A DNA stretch of 64,000 bases from an uncultured Glaciecola sp. (lineage in GTDB: Bacteria; Pseudomonadota; Gammaproteobacteria; Enterobacterales; Alteromonadaceae). The notes below the pieces were generated by a model that was not told the DNA's origin, made no database searches, and saw only the letters and a list, made by a program, of their open reading frames with translations. Positions 37,398 through 45,821 of this stretch are shown piece after piece (within the stretch, counting starts at the first letter, position 1; each line of letters begins with the position of its first letter). The DNA lies in NCBI GenBank assembly GCA_937125395.1, contig CAKZLI010000044.1:46092-110091 (forward strand), given 5' to 3'. A program made the position numbers and the translations under genes.

Positions 37398-38582
37398 ATG
37401 AGTGTAAAAAGCGTAGTCGTACTCAGTGCTGTTAGATCGGCAATTGGCACATTTAATGGCAGTTTAAAAGGAATTGAACCTGCAGAATTAGCCGCTCAAG
37501 TTATAAAGCAAGGTATTGAAAAATCAGGTGTAGCAGCTGATCAATACGAATCTATCGTGGTCGGGAATACTATTCCAACTGAATCACGCTTCCCGTATGT
37601 GGCGCGTGTTGCAGCAATTCAAGCCGGTATGCCGTTAAGCTCAACAGCGATGGCACTTAACCGTCTATGTAGCTCAGGCTTACAAGCGGTGATTAACTCA
37701 GCCCAAGGGATCATGTTAGGTGATCATGAGTTAGCGATTGGTGGCGGTGTCGAAAACATGACTCGCGGTGGCTATTTATCCGGTGCAATGCGCAGTGGCG
37801 CTCGCATGGGTGATACATCAATGACAGATATGATGGTCGCAGCCTTGACTGACCCATTTGGTGTCGGTCATATGGGTATTACCGCTGAGAACTTAGCGAA
37901 TAAGTGGGATATTTCTCGCGAAGACCAAGATGCGTTTGCCGCAGAGTCTCACGCACGTGCAACCAAAGCAATTGAAGCGGGTTATTTTAAAGACCAAATC
38001 GTACCGATTGAATTAAAAAGTCGCAAAGGTACGATTGTCTTTGATACTGATGAACATGTTAAAGCAGGCACGACTGCTGACAGTTTGAGTGGCATGCGTC
38101 CAGCATTTAAAAAAGACGGCAGTGTCACCGCTGGAAATGCCTCCGGTATTAATGATGGCGCATCGTTCTTAACCTTAGCCAGTGAAGATTATGCCATGGC
38201 AAATGGGTTAGCCCCAATTGCACGCATTGTCTCTTATGCGGTTGCTGGTGTGCCGAACGATGTCATGGGTGAAGGTCCTATTCCTGCAACGAAAGCGGCG
38301 TTAGCGAAAGCGGGTTTAACGATTGCGGATATGGATGTGGTCGAATCTAATGAAGCATTTGCATCACAAGCCTTAACCGTGAGCAAAGGGCTTGATTTAG
38401 ACCCAGCAAAAACCAATCCAAATGGTGGTGCTATTGCTCTGGGTCATCCAATCGGTGCATCTGGTGCTGTTATCGCTACTAAAGCGATCCACGAGTTACA
38501 ACGTATTCAAGGTAAATACGCCTTAGCAACTATGTGTATTGGTGGTGGTCAAGGTATTGCGATGATCTTTGAACGTATGTAA
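37398..38582 (+). CDS. BktB-like acetyl-CoA C-acyltransferase (thiolase)
   Basis: A thiolase II of 394 residues. The nucleophilic Cys lies in NRLCSSGLQAV, the general-base His in GGAIALGHPIGASGA and the second Cys in MCIGGGQGIA. GARMGDTSMTDMMV and DQIVPIELKSRKGTIVFDTDEHV resemble BktB-type beta-ketothiolases that accept propionyl-CoA. I chose the ATG at 37398 because it gives the family start SVKSVVVLSAVRSAIGTFNG; an ATG at 37362 adds 12 residues. It follows yghU by 147 bases, a gap with nested inverted repeats. Confidence 0.88.
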   Translation: MSVKSVVVLSAVRSAIGTFNGSLKGIEPAELAAQVIKQGIEKSGVAADQYESIVVGNTIPTESRFPYVARVAAIQAGMPLSSTAMALNRLCSSGLQAVINSAQGIMLGDHELAIGGGVENMTRGGYLSGAMRSGARMGDTSMTDMMVAALTDPFGVGHMGITAENLANKWDISREDQDAFAAESHARATKAIEAGYFKDQIVPIELKSRKGTIVFDTDEHVKAGTTADSLSGMRPAFKKDGSVTAGNASGINDGASFLTLASEDYAMANGLAPIARIVSYAVAGVPNDVMGEGPIPATKAALAKAGLTIADMDVVESNEAFASQALTVSKGLDLDPAKTNPNGGAIALGHPIGASGAVIATKAIHELQRIQGKYALATMCIGGGQGIAMIFERM

Positions 38583-38607
38583 CGATACACGTTTATTGGG
38601 TGTTCAT

Positions 38608-38643
38608 AAAAACGGCGAATTGTTTAATTTTCGCCGTTTTTTT
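38608..38643 (+). terminator. Terminator after the thiolase gene
   Basis: AAAAACGGCGAA and TTCGCCGTTTTTTT enclose a short AT loop. A strong terminator, also bidirectional in form. Confidence 0.9.
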
Positions 38644-38708
38644 ATGTCAGTGTCTGTCCTCTCTCATCGCTGGGACTATTGCAAATGCGAAATGAGTGAC
38701 AGCAACCA

Positions 38709-40268
38709 TTAGTGATTTTTAAGCAAATAATCAAACGCTGATAGACTCGCTTTCGCCCCTTCTCCCATCGAGATGACGATTTGCTTATAAGGCACGGTTG
38801 ATACATCGCCTGCCGCAAATATTCCCGGTGCAGACGTTTCACCACGCTCATTAATGATGATCTCATTGTAAGGTGATAACTCGACTACATCTTGAGCGAC
38901 TTGCGAGTTTGGCAATAGCCCAATTTGCACAAAGATCCCATCTAATTCTTGCTCATGTACTTGACCGGTCGTGCGATCTTCATATTGCAATGCACTGACT
39001 TTAGCATCAGTTGATAGCACCTCTTTAGCAGCAGCATTGGTAATAACCGTGACATTAGTGCGCTTATGTAGCTGCTCAACCAATACCTTATCCGCCTTTA
39101 ACTCTGGTAAAAATTCAAATACGGTGACTGATTTTACAATCCCAGCTAAATCTAAAGCAGCTTCAACACCAGAGTTACCACCGCCAATAACAGCCACATC
39201 TTTGCCTTTAAAAAAAGGCCCATCGCAATGTGGACAATAAGCCACACCATTACCAATATTTTCTTTTTCACCTGGGACACCTAGTTCACGCCATTTGGCA
39301 CCGGTTGCAATGATCACTGACTTAGATTGGATCTGCTCCCCACTCGATAGTGTCAGTGTTTTTATATGACCTGATTCGATATGCTCAACCCGCAAATGCT
39401 CTTTGAGTGTGACGTCATAATCATTGAGATGCTGCATCATCGCACCCGTCAGTTCAGGCCCTGTGGTACTGGATACAGAGATTAAATTTTCAATGCCCAT
39501 AGTATCTTTGACTTGACCACCAAAACGCTCAGCAATCACGGTGACATTAAGACCTTTACGCGCTGCATATATGGCAGCAGATACACCCGCAGGCCCACCA
39601 CCTAACACAGTCACATCTTGTAACGGCAATGCCGGTGCATCAGCAGGTTGTTGGCTCAGCTGAGGATAGAGGGCGAGGAGTTTTTCGATTAATGCCCCTG
39701 TATCTATTTTACCATTGGCAAACACGTCACCATTGAGATACACACTAGGTACCCCTTGGATGTTATTTTGTTCAATTAAATCTGGGTATAAACCACCATC
39801 AATCATCTCTGATTGGATATGTGGATTGAGTAATGCAAATTGATTCAAGGCTTGCACCACATCAGGGCAGTTATGACAGCTCAGGCTAATATATGCCTCA
39901 AACTTTAATGGCACATCCACACGTTTGATAATCTGTTGCAGACCCTCATCTAGTTTTATCGCTGTACCTGTGGCATGTAGCACAGAAAGTACCAGTGAAT
40001 TAAACTCATGGCCTGAGGGGATCCCAGAATAAATTATGCCGGTTGGTTCATTATTTACCATCAAGGTAAAACTCAATGGACTGCGTAGTGTCTCTGATAA
40101 ATCCTGCTCTACAACACTCAGCAATGGACTTGCCGATGCAAAGTCAGTTAAAAACTGCAACAATTCAGCACGTTTACTGTGCTCGCCCGTTTGCAAAACA
40201 AATGATAAAGGCGCGTTCATGTTTTGCGTATATTGTTGCAAGGCGTTAATAATATCTGGAGTAATCAT
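38709..40268 (-). CDS. ahpF: Alkyl hydroperoxide reductase subunit F
   Basis: Flavoprotein that passes electrons from NADH to AhpC. The 519-residue product has an N-terminal tandem thioredoxin domain with CHNC at 131-134, then an FAD domain ([19 protein letters not shown]), the redox pair CPHC at 345-348 and a NADH-binding fold ([17 protein letters not shown]). It follows ahpC by 99 bases, with a hairpin in the gap. Confidence 0.96.
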   Translation of the reverse strand: MITPDIINALQQYTQNMNAPLSFVLQTGEHSKRAELLQFLTDFASASPLLSVVEQDLSETLRSPLSFTLMVNNEPTGIIYSGIPSGHEFNSLVLSVLHATGTAIKLDEGLQQIIKRVDVPLKFEAYISLSCHNCPDVVQALNQFALLNPHIQSEMIDGGLYPDLIEQNNIQGVPSVYLNGDVFANGKIDTGALIEKLLALYPQLSQQPADAPALPLQDVTVLGGGPAGVSAAIYAARKGLNVTVIAERFGGQVKDTMGIENLISVSSTTGPELTGAMMQHLNDYDVTLKEHLRVEHIESGHIKTLTLSSGEQIQSKSVIIATGAKWRELGVPGEKENIGNGVAYCPHCDGPFFKGKDVAVIGGGNSGVEAALDLAGIVKSVTVFEFLPELKADKVLVEQLHKRTNVTVITNAAAKEVLSTDAKVSALQYEDRTTGQVHEQELDGIFVQIGLLPNSQVAQDVVELSPYNEIIINERGETSAPGIFAAGDVSTVPYKQIVISMGEGAKASLSAFDYLLKNH

Positions 40269-40323
40269 TTGTTTGTTCCTTTTATCTACAAGGTAGAGTG
40301 TCGATAATCTTCGATTTTAAATA

Positions 40324-40344
40324 CAAGGGGGACTCGCCCCCTTG
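40324..40344 (-). terminator. Hairpin between ahpC and ahpF
   Basis: CAAGGGGG and CCCCCTTG form a perfect, very stable eight-base stem with a five-base loop. On the minus strand TATTT follows. It probably attenuates read-through, giving more ahpC than ahpF mRNA, or protects the ahpC 3' end. Confidence 0.7.
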
Positions 40345-40367
40345 AAATTTAATCAATGCGTTGAAGA

Positions 40368-40937
40368 CTAGATCTTGCCAACTAAATCCAAGCTAGGCGC
40401 AAGTGTCTTTTGACCTTCTTCCCATGCGGCTGGACAAACTTCACCGTCGTGCGTAGCAACATATTGTGCGGCTTTGACTTTGCGTAACATGTCTTTAGCT
40501 GAACGACCGATACCTAAGTCATGAATTTCAGCAACTTTAATAACACCTTCAGGATTGGCTAGGAACGTACCACGTAATGCTTGACCGGCTTCTTCAATCA
40601 TGATGTCAAAACCTCGTGTAATCGCACCAGTGCTATCACCTAACATTGGGTATGTCACTTTTGAGATAGCATCAGACGTTTCATGCCATGCTTTGTGTAC
40701 AAAATGAGAATCAGTAGACACTGAGTATACTTGCACACCTAACTGCTGTAGCTCTGCATAGATATTTTGCATATCTTCAAGCTCAGTTGGGCACACAAAT
40801 GTAAAATCTGCAGGGTAGAATAAAAAGACTGACCATTGACTTTTCACATCATCAGACGTAATGGTAACAAAGTCTTCTTGACCAGGTACAAATGCTTGAG
40901 TTGAAAATTCTGGGATAGTGCTGTTGATTTTAGCCAT
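40368..40937 (-). CDS. ahpC: Alkyl hydroperoxide reductase subunit C (peroxiredoxin)
   Basis: A 2-Cys peroxiredoxin of 189 residues that reduces hydrogen and organic peroxides. The peroxidatic Cys is at about 49 in [12 protein letters not shown], and the resolving Cys is in [10 protein letters not shown] chose ATG at 40937 because it gives [16 protein letters not shown] as in relatives, with AGGA before it. A promoter and an OxyR-like dyad lie upstream. Confidence 0.97.
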   Translation of the reverse strand: MAKINSTIPEFSTQAFVPGQEDFVTITSDDVKSQWSVFLFYPADFTFVCPTELEDMQNIYAELQQLGVQVYSVSTDSHFVHKAWHETSDAISKVTYPMLGDSTGAITRGFDIMIEEAGQALRGTFLANPEGVIKVAEIHDLGIGRSAKDMLRKVKAAQYVATHDGEVCPAAWEEGQKTLAPSLDLVGKI

Positions 40938-41009
40938 GCTAAGTTTCCTTAATAATAGTGAGAGAAAAATCTCGTTCAAGACAACCTGTGTTGCTTCGAA
41001 CGTGTGACT

Positions 41010-41065
41010 ATTATTGTGGAAATCATTGACTTGTTAAAGCGAATGATATCGATTAATTCAATCGA
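41010..41065 (-). promoter_or_regulatory. ahpC promoter with OxyR-like dyad
   Basis: On the minus strand TTAACA and AATAAT are separated by 16 bases (plus-strand 41032-41037 and 41010-41015). Just upstream of the -35, TCGATT-N5-AATCGA (41049-41065) forms a 17-base dyad in the position used by OxyR. OxyR binding is inferred from place and gene, not from a strict consensus match. Confidence 0.45.
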
Positions 41066-41096
41066 AAAAATAAATCTAAATTGTTAATCGACATTG

Positions 41097-42623
41097 TTAA
41101 TCGATCAGCTTAATGGTGTTCCGGCCGTCTTCTTTTGCTTCGTATAGTGCACGATCAGCGCGGTCTAGTAATGTTTTTACTGTATCTTGATTCTGACATT
41201 CGGTTATACCCAATGAAATGGTAATTTGTAAATCATGGATTTTGAGTTTAGTGATATTCAAGCGTATTTGTTCAGCAATGACGGCAGCTTGATAGCCAGT
41301 ACATTCTGGGCAAATAATAATAAATTCATCACCACCAAAACGCCCTAGAACATCAGAGTCCCTAACGCGTAATGCGATACAATCTGATAATGCCTTAATC
41401 ACATCATCCCCTACTTGATGCCCATGTTCATCATTGATGGTTTTAAATCGATCAATATCAATAAAGATTATCGACAAAGAATGCTCATGACGGCGAGAAC
41501 GCTCAATCTCAGTTCCTAATGATTGTTTGATCGTGTCTTTGTTCGCTAGATTAGTAAACGGTTCTATCTGAGTTTTGTATTCAAGTTTACGAATATAGGT
41601 TTGGTCTTTGACCGCAGCCACAATATGGATTTTGCCGTTGATCTTATATCCCGTCAGACTGATGTGCACGGGGATCAATTCACCGCCTTTTTTTGCCCCC
41701 AAAAAAGCACCATGATTCATTTTGACGAGCACATTAGAACCCGTAAACTGTTTATTGAATTTAGGTTTTAATACATTAACAATATAGCCAGAACGAAGAT
41801 TTTTGTGATGTGCTTTTTCGCTAGGATTCACTAAATCTTCAATCGACAACTGTTGGAATTCTTTTTTGGTATAGCCAAATAACGTATGGGCAATCTTATT
41901 AAAGCGCACAATCTTGCCTGACTCATCCGATATGATAACGGCGTCATTAGAACCACGCATTAAGGCGGTTAATTCAGTGAAATAGTCGTTAACCTTGAGA
42001 TAGATAAAGATAAACACGCAGCCAACCGATATGAGCAAGGGAATAAAAATACTTAATACTGTTGTCAAAAAACGTGATAATTGTTTAAACGCATCACTAC
42101 TTGCATCATTCTTTATATTCCAGCTAGACACCGAGGCAATTTCTAGCCCAGCGATAGCTTTTAAAGCGATGCTATCATCAATAGGCTGCATTTCCTCAAT
42201 CGCTATTAATTTTTCAACATCAGAAATACTATTCAATCGGGTAAAATGTGTTTCGTAATTATCTAATACTGACTCTAAATCAATCAAATAACTGCTATAA
42301 CGAGGATTATCATCGAGTTGGATACGAATATTTTCAAGATTTTGTTGGGCTACAATTAATGCTGATTGTGCTTTAAATAAGTCGGTGATTTGTTGGTTTA
42401 TTTGGAAATTTTTGAGGTGATTGGTTAACCCACCAAAACCTAGCGCTCCTTGTAAATCAACAAGGTCGCCCTGTAATTGGATAAACTGTTGATTTTGTAG
42501 CTCATTATTAGCTTCAATGGTAGTTAATTTATGCTGTAATTCATAATAAATATAAAATGCACTAACCGAAAAAATAATGAAAAATAAAAACACAAAAAAA
42601 GTTACGGTACGATTTGGGTTCAC
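41097..42623 (-). CDS. Membrane diguanylate cyclase with PAS domain
   Basis: A 508-residue protein making cyclic di-GMP. A membrane helix at about 8-27 and another near 190-210 enclose a helical periplasmic sensor region. A PAS domain (about 220-345, MRGSNDAVIISDESGKIVRF) and a GGDEF domain follow. The active-site loop GGDEF is at 430-434 and the inhibitory site RDSD at 421-424, five residues ahead, so product inhibition is expected. It stands alone between ahpC and the halogenases. Confidence 0.92.
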   Translation of the reverse strand: MNPNRTVTFFVFLFFIIFSVSAFYIYYELQHKLTTIEANNELQNQQFIQLQGDLVDLQGALGFGGLTNHLKNFQINQQITDLFKAQSALIVAQQNLENIRIQLDDNPRYSSYLIDLESVLDNYETHFTRLNSISDVEKLIAIEEMQPIDDSIALKAIAGLEIASVSSWNIKNDASSDAFKQLSRFLTTVLSIFIPLLISVGCVFIFIYLKVNDYFTELTALMRGSNDAVIISDESGKIVRFNKIAHTLFGYTKKEFQQLSIEDLVNPSEKAHHKNLRSGYIVNVLKPKFNKQFTGSNVLVKMNHGAFLGAKKGGELIPVHISLTGYKINGKIHIVAAVKDQTYIRKLEYKTQIEPFTNLANKDTIKQSLGTEIERSRRHEHSLSIIFIDIDRFKTINDEHGHQVGDDVIKALSDCIALRVRDSDVLGRFGGDEFIIICPECTGYQAAVIAEQIRLNITKLKIHDLQITISLGITECQNQDTVKTLLDRADRALYEAKEDGRNTIKLID

Positions 42624-42707
42624 TGTATCCTACTCTTTTTTATACATAAGTATAATATAGTCAAAGAATAAGAAATGTGTAAAAAATTAAATAATATGTT
42701 GTGTCAT

Positions 42708-44171
42708 TTATTTGAAATTTAACACACACCCAATAAAAAATGCCTCTAATTGATGGTCAATATACATATCACTGCCACCAGGTTGATTGGCTGCTAATGG
42801 CGGGTATGCCCCGTAACCAGAAAGTAAACAATGCCAAGATGCTGAATTAAAGTGCGATAAGTGGCCAGTCTCAGCTAGATGTTTATGCAGATCCCCTCTA
42901 CGGAACCATACATCGAGTAACGATAATAATGGTTGGGATAAATGCGTATTATTGCGATTAGCACGCCAATAGTCTGAATCATCACGCGTATTGAGTTTGT
43001 AATGAGCGACGATGTAATCACGAACTCGCTCAAAGTTATCATTGATGATCTGGTTATATGTGTCCTGCCGTTGATTTGAAAAATTCCCCGCCGCATACTC
43101 CTCAATAAAACGCTCGACTGATGTTTGTACTAGATGCAATGCAGTGGCTTCTAACGGTTCAATGAACCCTTGGGCTAGGCCTAGACCCAAACAGTTTTTG
43201 TACCAGTGTTGCTCAACCTGTCCGACATTCATGCTTAAATGCCGGGCGACAATATCACTCTCCAGTAAGCCTAAATGCGTTCGCAATTCGGTTTCGGCAT
43301 CGTCAGGTGAGCAAAAATCTCGACTAAATACGTATCCATTGCCTGTCCGGTGAGTCAATGGAATGCGCCACGCCCAACCGTTTTGTAGTGCAGTTGCCGT
43401 TGTCTCTACCGGCTGTGTTACATCAACATCAGTAGGCATAACAACAGCGGCATCGTTAAACAAGTTATCCTTAAATGGGCTAAATTTAACTCCTAGCGTT
43501 TGCTGTAGTAATAACGAATTAAACCCGGTGCAATCGATAAATACATCACCCTTAATATGCTCTCCATCATCAGATACTAATGTACTAATACTGTCATCAG
43601 GATGCTGCAGCACTTGTACTATCTTATGCTGTAAATGCGTCACACCTAACCCTTGTGCATGCTCCGCTAAAAACTGGCCTAATAACCCTGAATCAAAATG
43701 ATAGCCATATTCCATTCGAAAAGGAAAATTCGCCGGTGTCTTAGGACTTAAATTATTTTTAGCTAACCATGCGTTAAATAAGAACTTATCAGGGGAAGTC
43801 TCAACATCAAGACCTAAACGTCGGGTGTAGCAATTCACCTGAAATGGTCGTTCGCTAAAGGTATCTAGCTGAGAAATAAACGGATGCGAATAACTTTCAT
43901 TACCCGATTGCGGACTCCAGCCTGTAAACTTGATATTGACTTTGTAAGTAGCTTTGCAACGGTTCATCCATTGACTCTCAGCAATATTTAAATCATCAAA
44001 GAAACGTTTTAAACTAGGTGTTGATCCTTCACCCACTCCAATAATACCAATATCAGGTGACTCAATTAAGGTGATACGAATGGGTTTATCGCGCCAATTA
44101 AATGCCAATAAATTAGCAGCCATCCAACCAGCAGTCCCGCCACCAAGAATAACAATGTGTTGTGGAGTCAT
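42708..44171 (-). CDS. Flavin-dependent tryptophan-halogenase-like protein (second copy)
   Basis: A 487-residue flavoprotein of the PrnA/RebH family. It has the FAD motif GGGTAGWMAA near residue 10, GVGEGSTPSL, a candidate catalytic Lys at 77 (TYKVNIKFTGW), the halogenase WxWxIP motif at about 266-271 (WAWRIP) and the catalytic-type Glu near 341 (EPLEATALHLVQ). The family needs reduced FAD from a separate reductase. It follows the first halogenase gene by 24 bases on the same transcript. Whether the substrate is tryptophan is unknown; this clade sits beside TonB receptors in relatives. Confidence 0.88.
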   Translation of the reverse strand: MTPQHIVILGGGTAGWMAANLLAFNWRDKPIRITLIESPDIGIIGVGEGSTPSLKRFFDDLNIAESQWMNRCKATYKVNIKFTGWSPQSGNESYSHPFISQLDTFSERPFQVNCYTRRLGLDVETSPDKFLFNAWLAKNNLSPKTPANFPFRMEYGYHFDSGLLGQFLAEHAQGLGVTHLQHKIVQVLQHPDDSISTLVSDDGEHIKGDVFIDCTGFNSLLLQQTLGVKFSPFKDNLFNDAAVVMPTDVDVTQPVETTATALQNGWAWRIPLTHRTGNGYVFSRDFCSPDDAETELRTHLGLLESDIVARHLSMNVGQVEQHWYKNCLGLGLAQGFIEPLEATALHLVQTSVERFIEEYAAGNFSNQRQDTYNQIINDNFERVRDYIVAHYKLNTRDDSDYWRANRNNTHLSQPLLSLLDVWFRRGDLHKHLAETGHLSHFNSASWHCLLSGYGAYPPLAANQPGGSDMYIDHQLEAFFIGCVLNFK

Positions 44172-44195
44172 CGCAAATGCCTTTCTGTCGGGTCG

Positions 44196-45689
44196 TTAGG
44201 TAATATTTAAATAATGTGCTAAAAAGTCATCATGCGGTAACATTTTTGCTAACGGTTGTCGCTTAGCAGCAGCGACTTTAGCTAGAGTATCTTGTAATTG
44301 TGCGTCGCTCATTTGATTCGCTGCAGGGTGATAATCTTTGGGCAGGATCCCTTGACCTAACATGACTTGTAACCAGGATGCATCTCGGAAAATATCATGT
44401 TGATCATTAAATATTTCACCTACATCACTGAACACCTGGATCTTTTGTGCCAATCTATCTGGTAAAGGTAGACGGCGCATATCTTGCCAAAAATCGGAAT
44501 CATTACGCTCGTTCACATAGTAATGCAAAATAATAAAATCTCGGATTGTTTCATACTCAGTCTTTGACTCATCGTTGTATAAGTCGACCGCTGATTGCTG
44601 GATCCCATGATGTGGAAATAGTTTACATAAACGCACAACCGCAGATTGAATCAAATGAATACTGGTTGATTCTAATGGCTCCAAAAACCCACTAGATAAA
44701 CCAATGCTGATGACATTTTTGTGCCACTGTTCTTTGGTTCGACCGGTTTTAAAATTAATTTTACGCACATCATTAACCGGGTCAGAATCTAGATTATTGA
44801 TCAGGCGGTCATGAGCTTGCTCATCATTCATGTATTGAGATGAAAACACAATCCCATTACCATTGCGATGCGTTAACGGAATACGCCACTGCCAACCAAT
44901 GTCATGCGCAATACTGCGGGTGTAGGGTAATGTCTTCTCAAATCGATTAGTTTGTACTGCTAAGGCACTGTCAGCGGCTAACCAATGTGACCAATCTTCA
45001 TATTCAACACCTAAAGTTTGTTGGGATAACAAGGCACGAGAGCCCGTGCAATCAACAAATAAATCCCCGGTGATTGATGTACCATCTTGTAACTGTAGTC
45101 CGGTGATATGACCTGATAGTGGATCCTGAGCAACATGTTCAATGATGCCTTCGGTACGTTTGACCCCACCCTTTTCAGCAATATTACGTAAATACTTACC
45201 GTACAGAGATGAATCAAAATGATAGGCATAGGGCATTTCGAACAGTGGATTTTGTGTATTTATCTTGTTAAATGTTTCATCCACACAGCATAAGTAGTTG
45301 AGATCATATTCCCAAATGGATTGTTGTAACCCTTGCTGGTAAGCCCGTAACCAATAATGTTGAAAATTACAAAAACCTAAATTAGTCCCCGGTGCACCAA
45401 ATGTATGCAAATATGACTCACCATCCACTCGCCAGTTCTCAAATTGAATAGCCAACTTGATGGTGCCATTGGTTTCACGCAAAAACTCTTTTTCGTCTAA
45501 GCCCAAAAACTGGTTATAGATTTGGATAGGAGGAATGGTCGCCTCACCCACACCAACAATACCAATATCTTCTGACTCAACCAATTCAATTTCAACTTGA
45601 CCGTGTAATACTTTTTGCATTAACGCCGCAGTCATCCAGCCAGCAGTGCCACCACCGGCTATAACGACTTTTTTGATAGGTTGTTGCAT
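44196..45689 (-). CDS. Flavin-dependent tryptophan-halogenase-like protein (first copy)
   Basis: A 497-residue flavoprotein paralogous to its neighbour. It has GGGTAGWMTA at the N-terminus, GVGEATIPPI, the candidate catalytic Lys at 78 (TIKLAIQFENW), WQWRIP at 266-271 and the catalytic-type Glu at 340 (EPLESTSIHLIQ). All halogenase landmarks are intact. It lies 132 bases after the TonB receptor gene on the same strand, with a terminator between. Product and substrate are not known. Confidence 0.9.
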   Translation of the reverse strand: MQQPIKKVVIAGGGTAGWMTAALMQKVLHGQVEIELVESEDIGIVGVGEATIPPIQIYNQFLGLDEKEFLRETNGTIKLAIQFENWRVDGESYLHTFGAPGTNLGFCNFQHYWLRAYQQGLQQSIWEYDLNYLCCVDETFNKINTQNPLFEMPYAYHFDSSLYGKYLRNIAEKGGVKRTEGIIEHVAQDPLSGHITGLQLQDGTSITGDLFVDCTGSRALLSQQTLGVEYEDWSHWLAADSALAVQTNRFEKTLPYTRSIAHDIGWQWRIPLTHRNGNGIVFSSQYMNDEQAHDRLINNLDSDPVNDVRKINFKTGRTKEQWHKNVISIGLSSGFLEPLESTSIHLIQSAVVRLCKLFPHHGIQQSAVDLYNDESKTEYETIRDFIILHYYVNERNDSDFWQDMRRLPLPDRLAQKIQVFSDVGEIFNDQHDIFRDASWLQVMLGQGILPKDYHPAANQMSDAQLQDTLAKVAAAKRQPLAKMLPHDDFLAHYLNIT

Positions 45690-45768
45690 GCTATGTCACC
45701 TTTATAATCTTTATGGATGCATGATTTATTTTTGACTTTACCTAATCTAAAGCCAAAAATAAATAACG

Positions 45769-45806
45769 CAAAAAAAAGACCCCATCGCCTAAGCCATGAG
45801 GTCTTT
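45769..45806 (-). terminator. Terminator between the TonB receptor and the halogenases
   Basis: AAAGACCTCAT and ATGGGGTCTTT (minus strand) pair with one mismatch and are followed by a run of eight T residues. It would limit read-through from the receptor into the halogenase genes. Confidence 0.75.
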
Positions 45807-45821
45807 ACAGTCTAGTCTATC

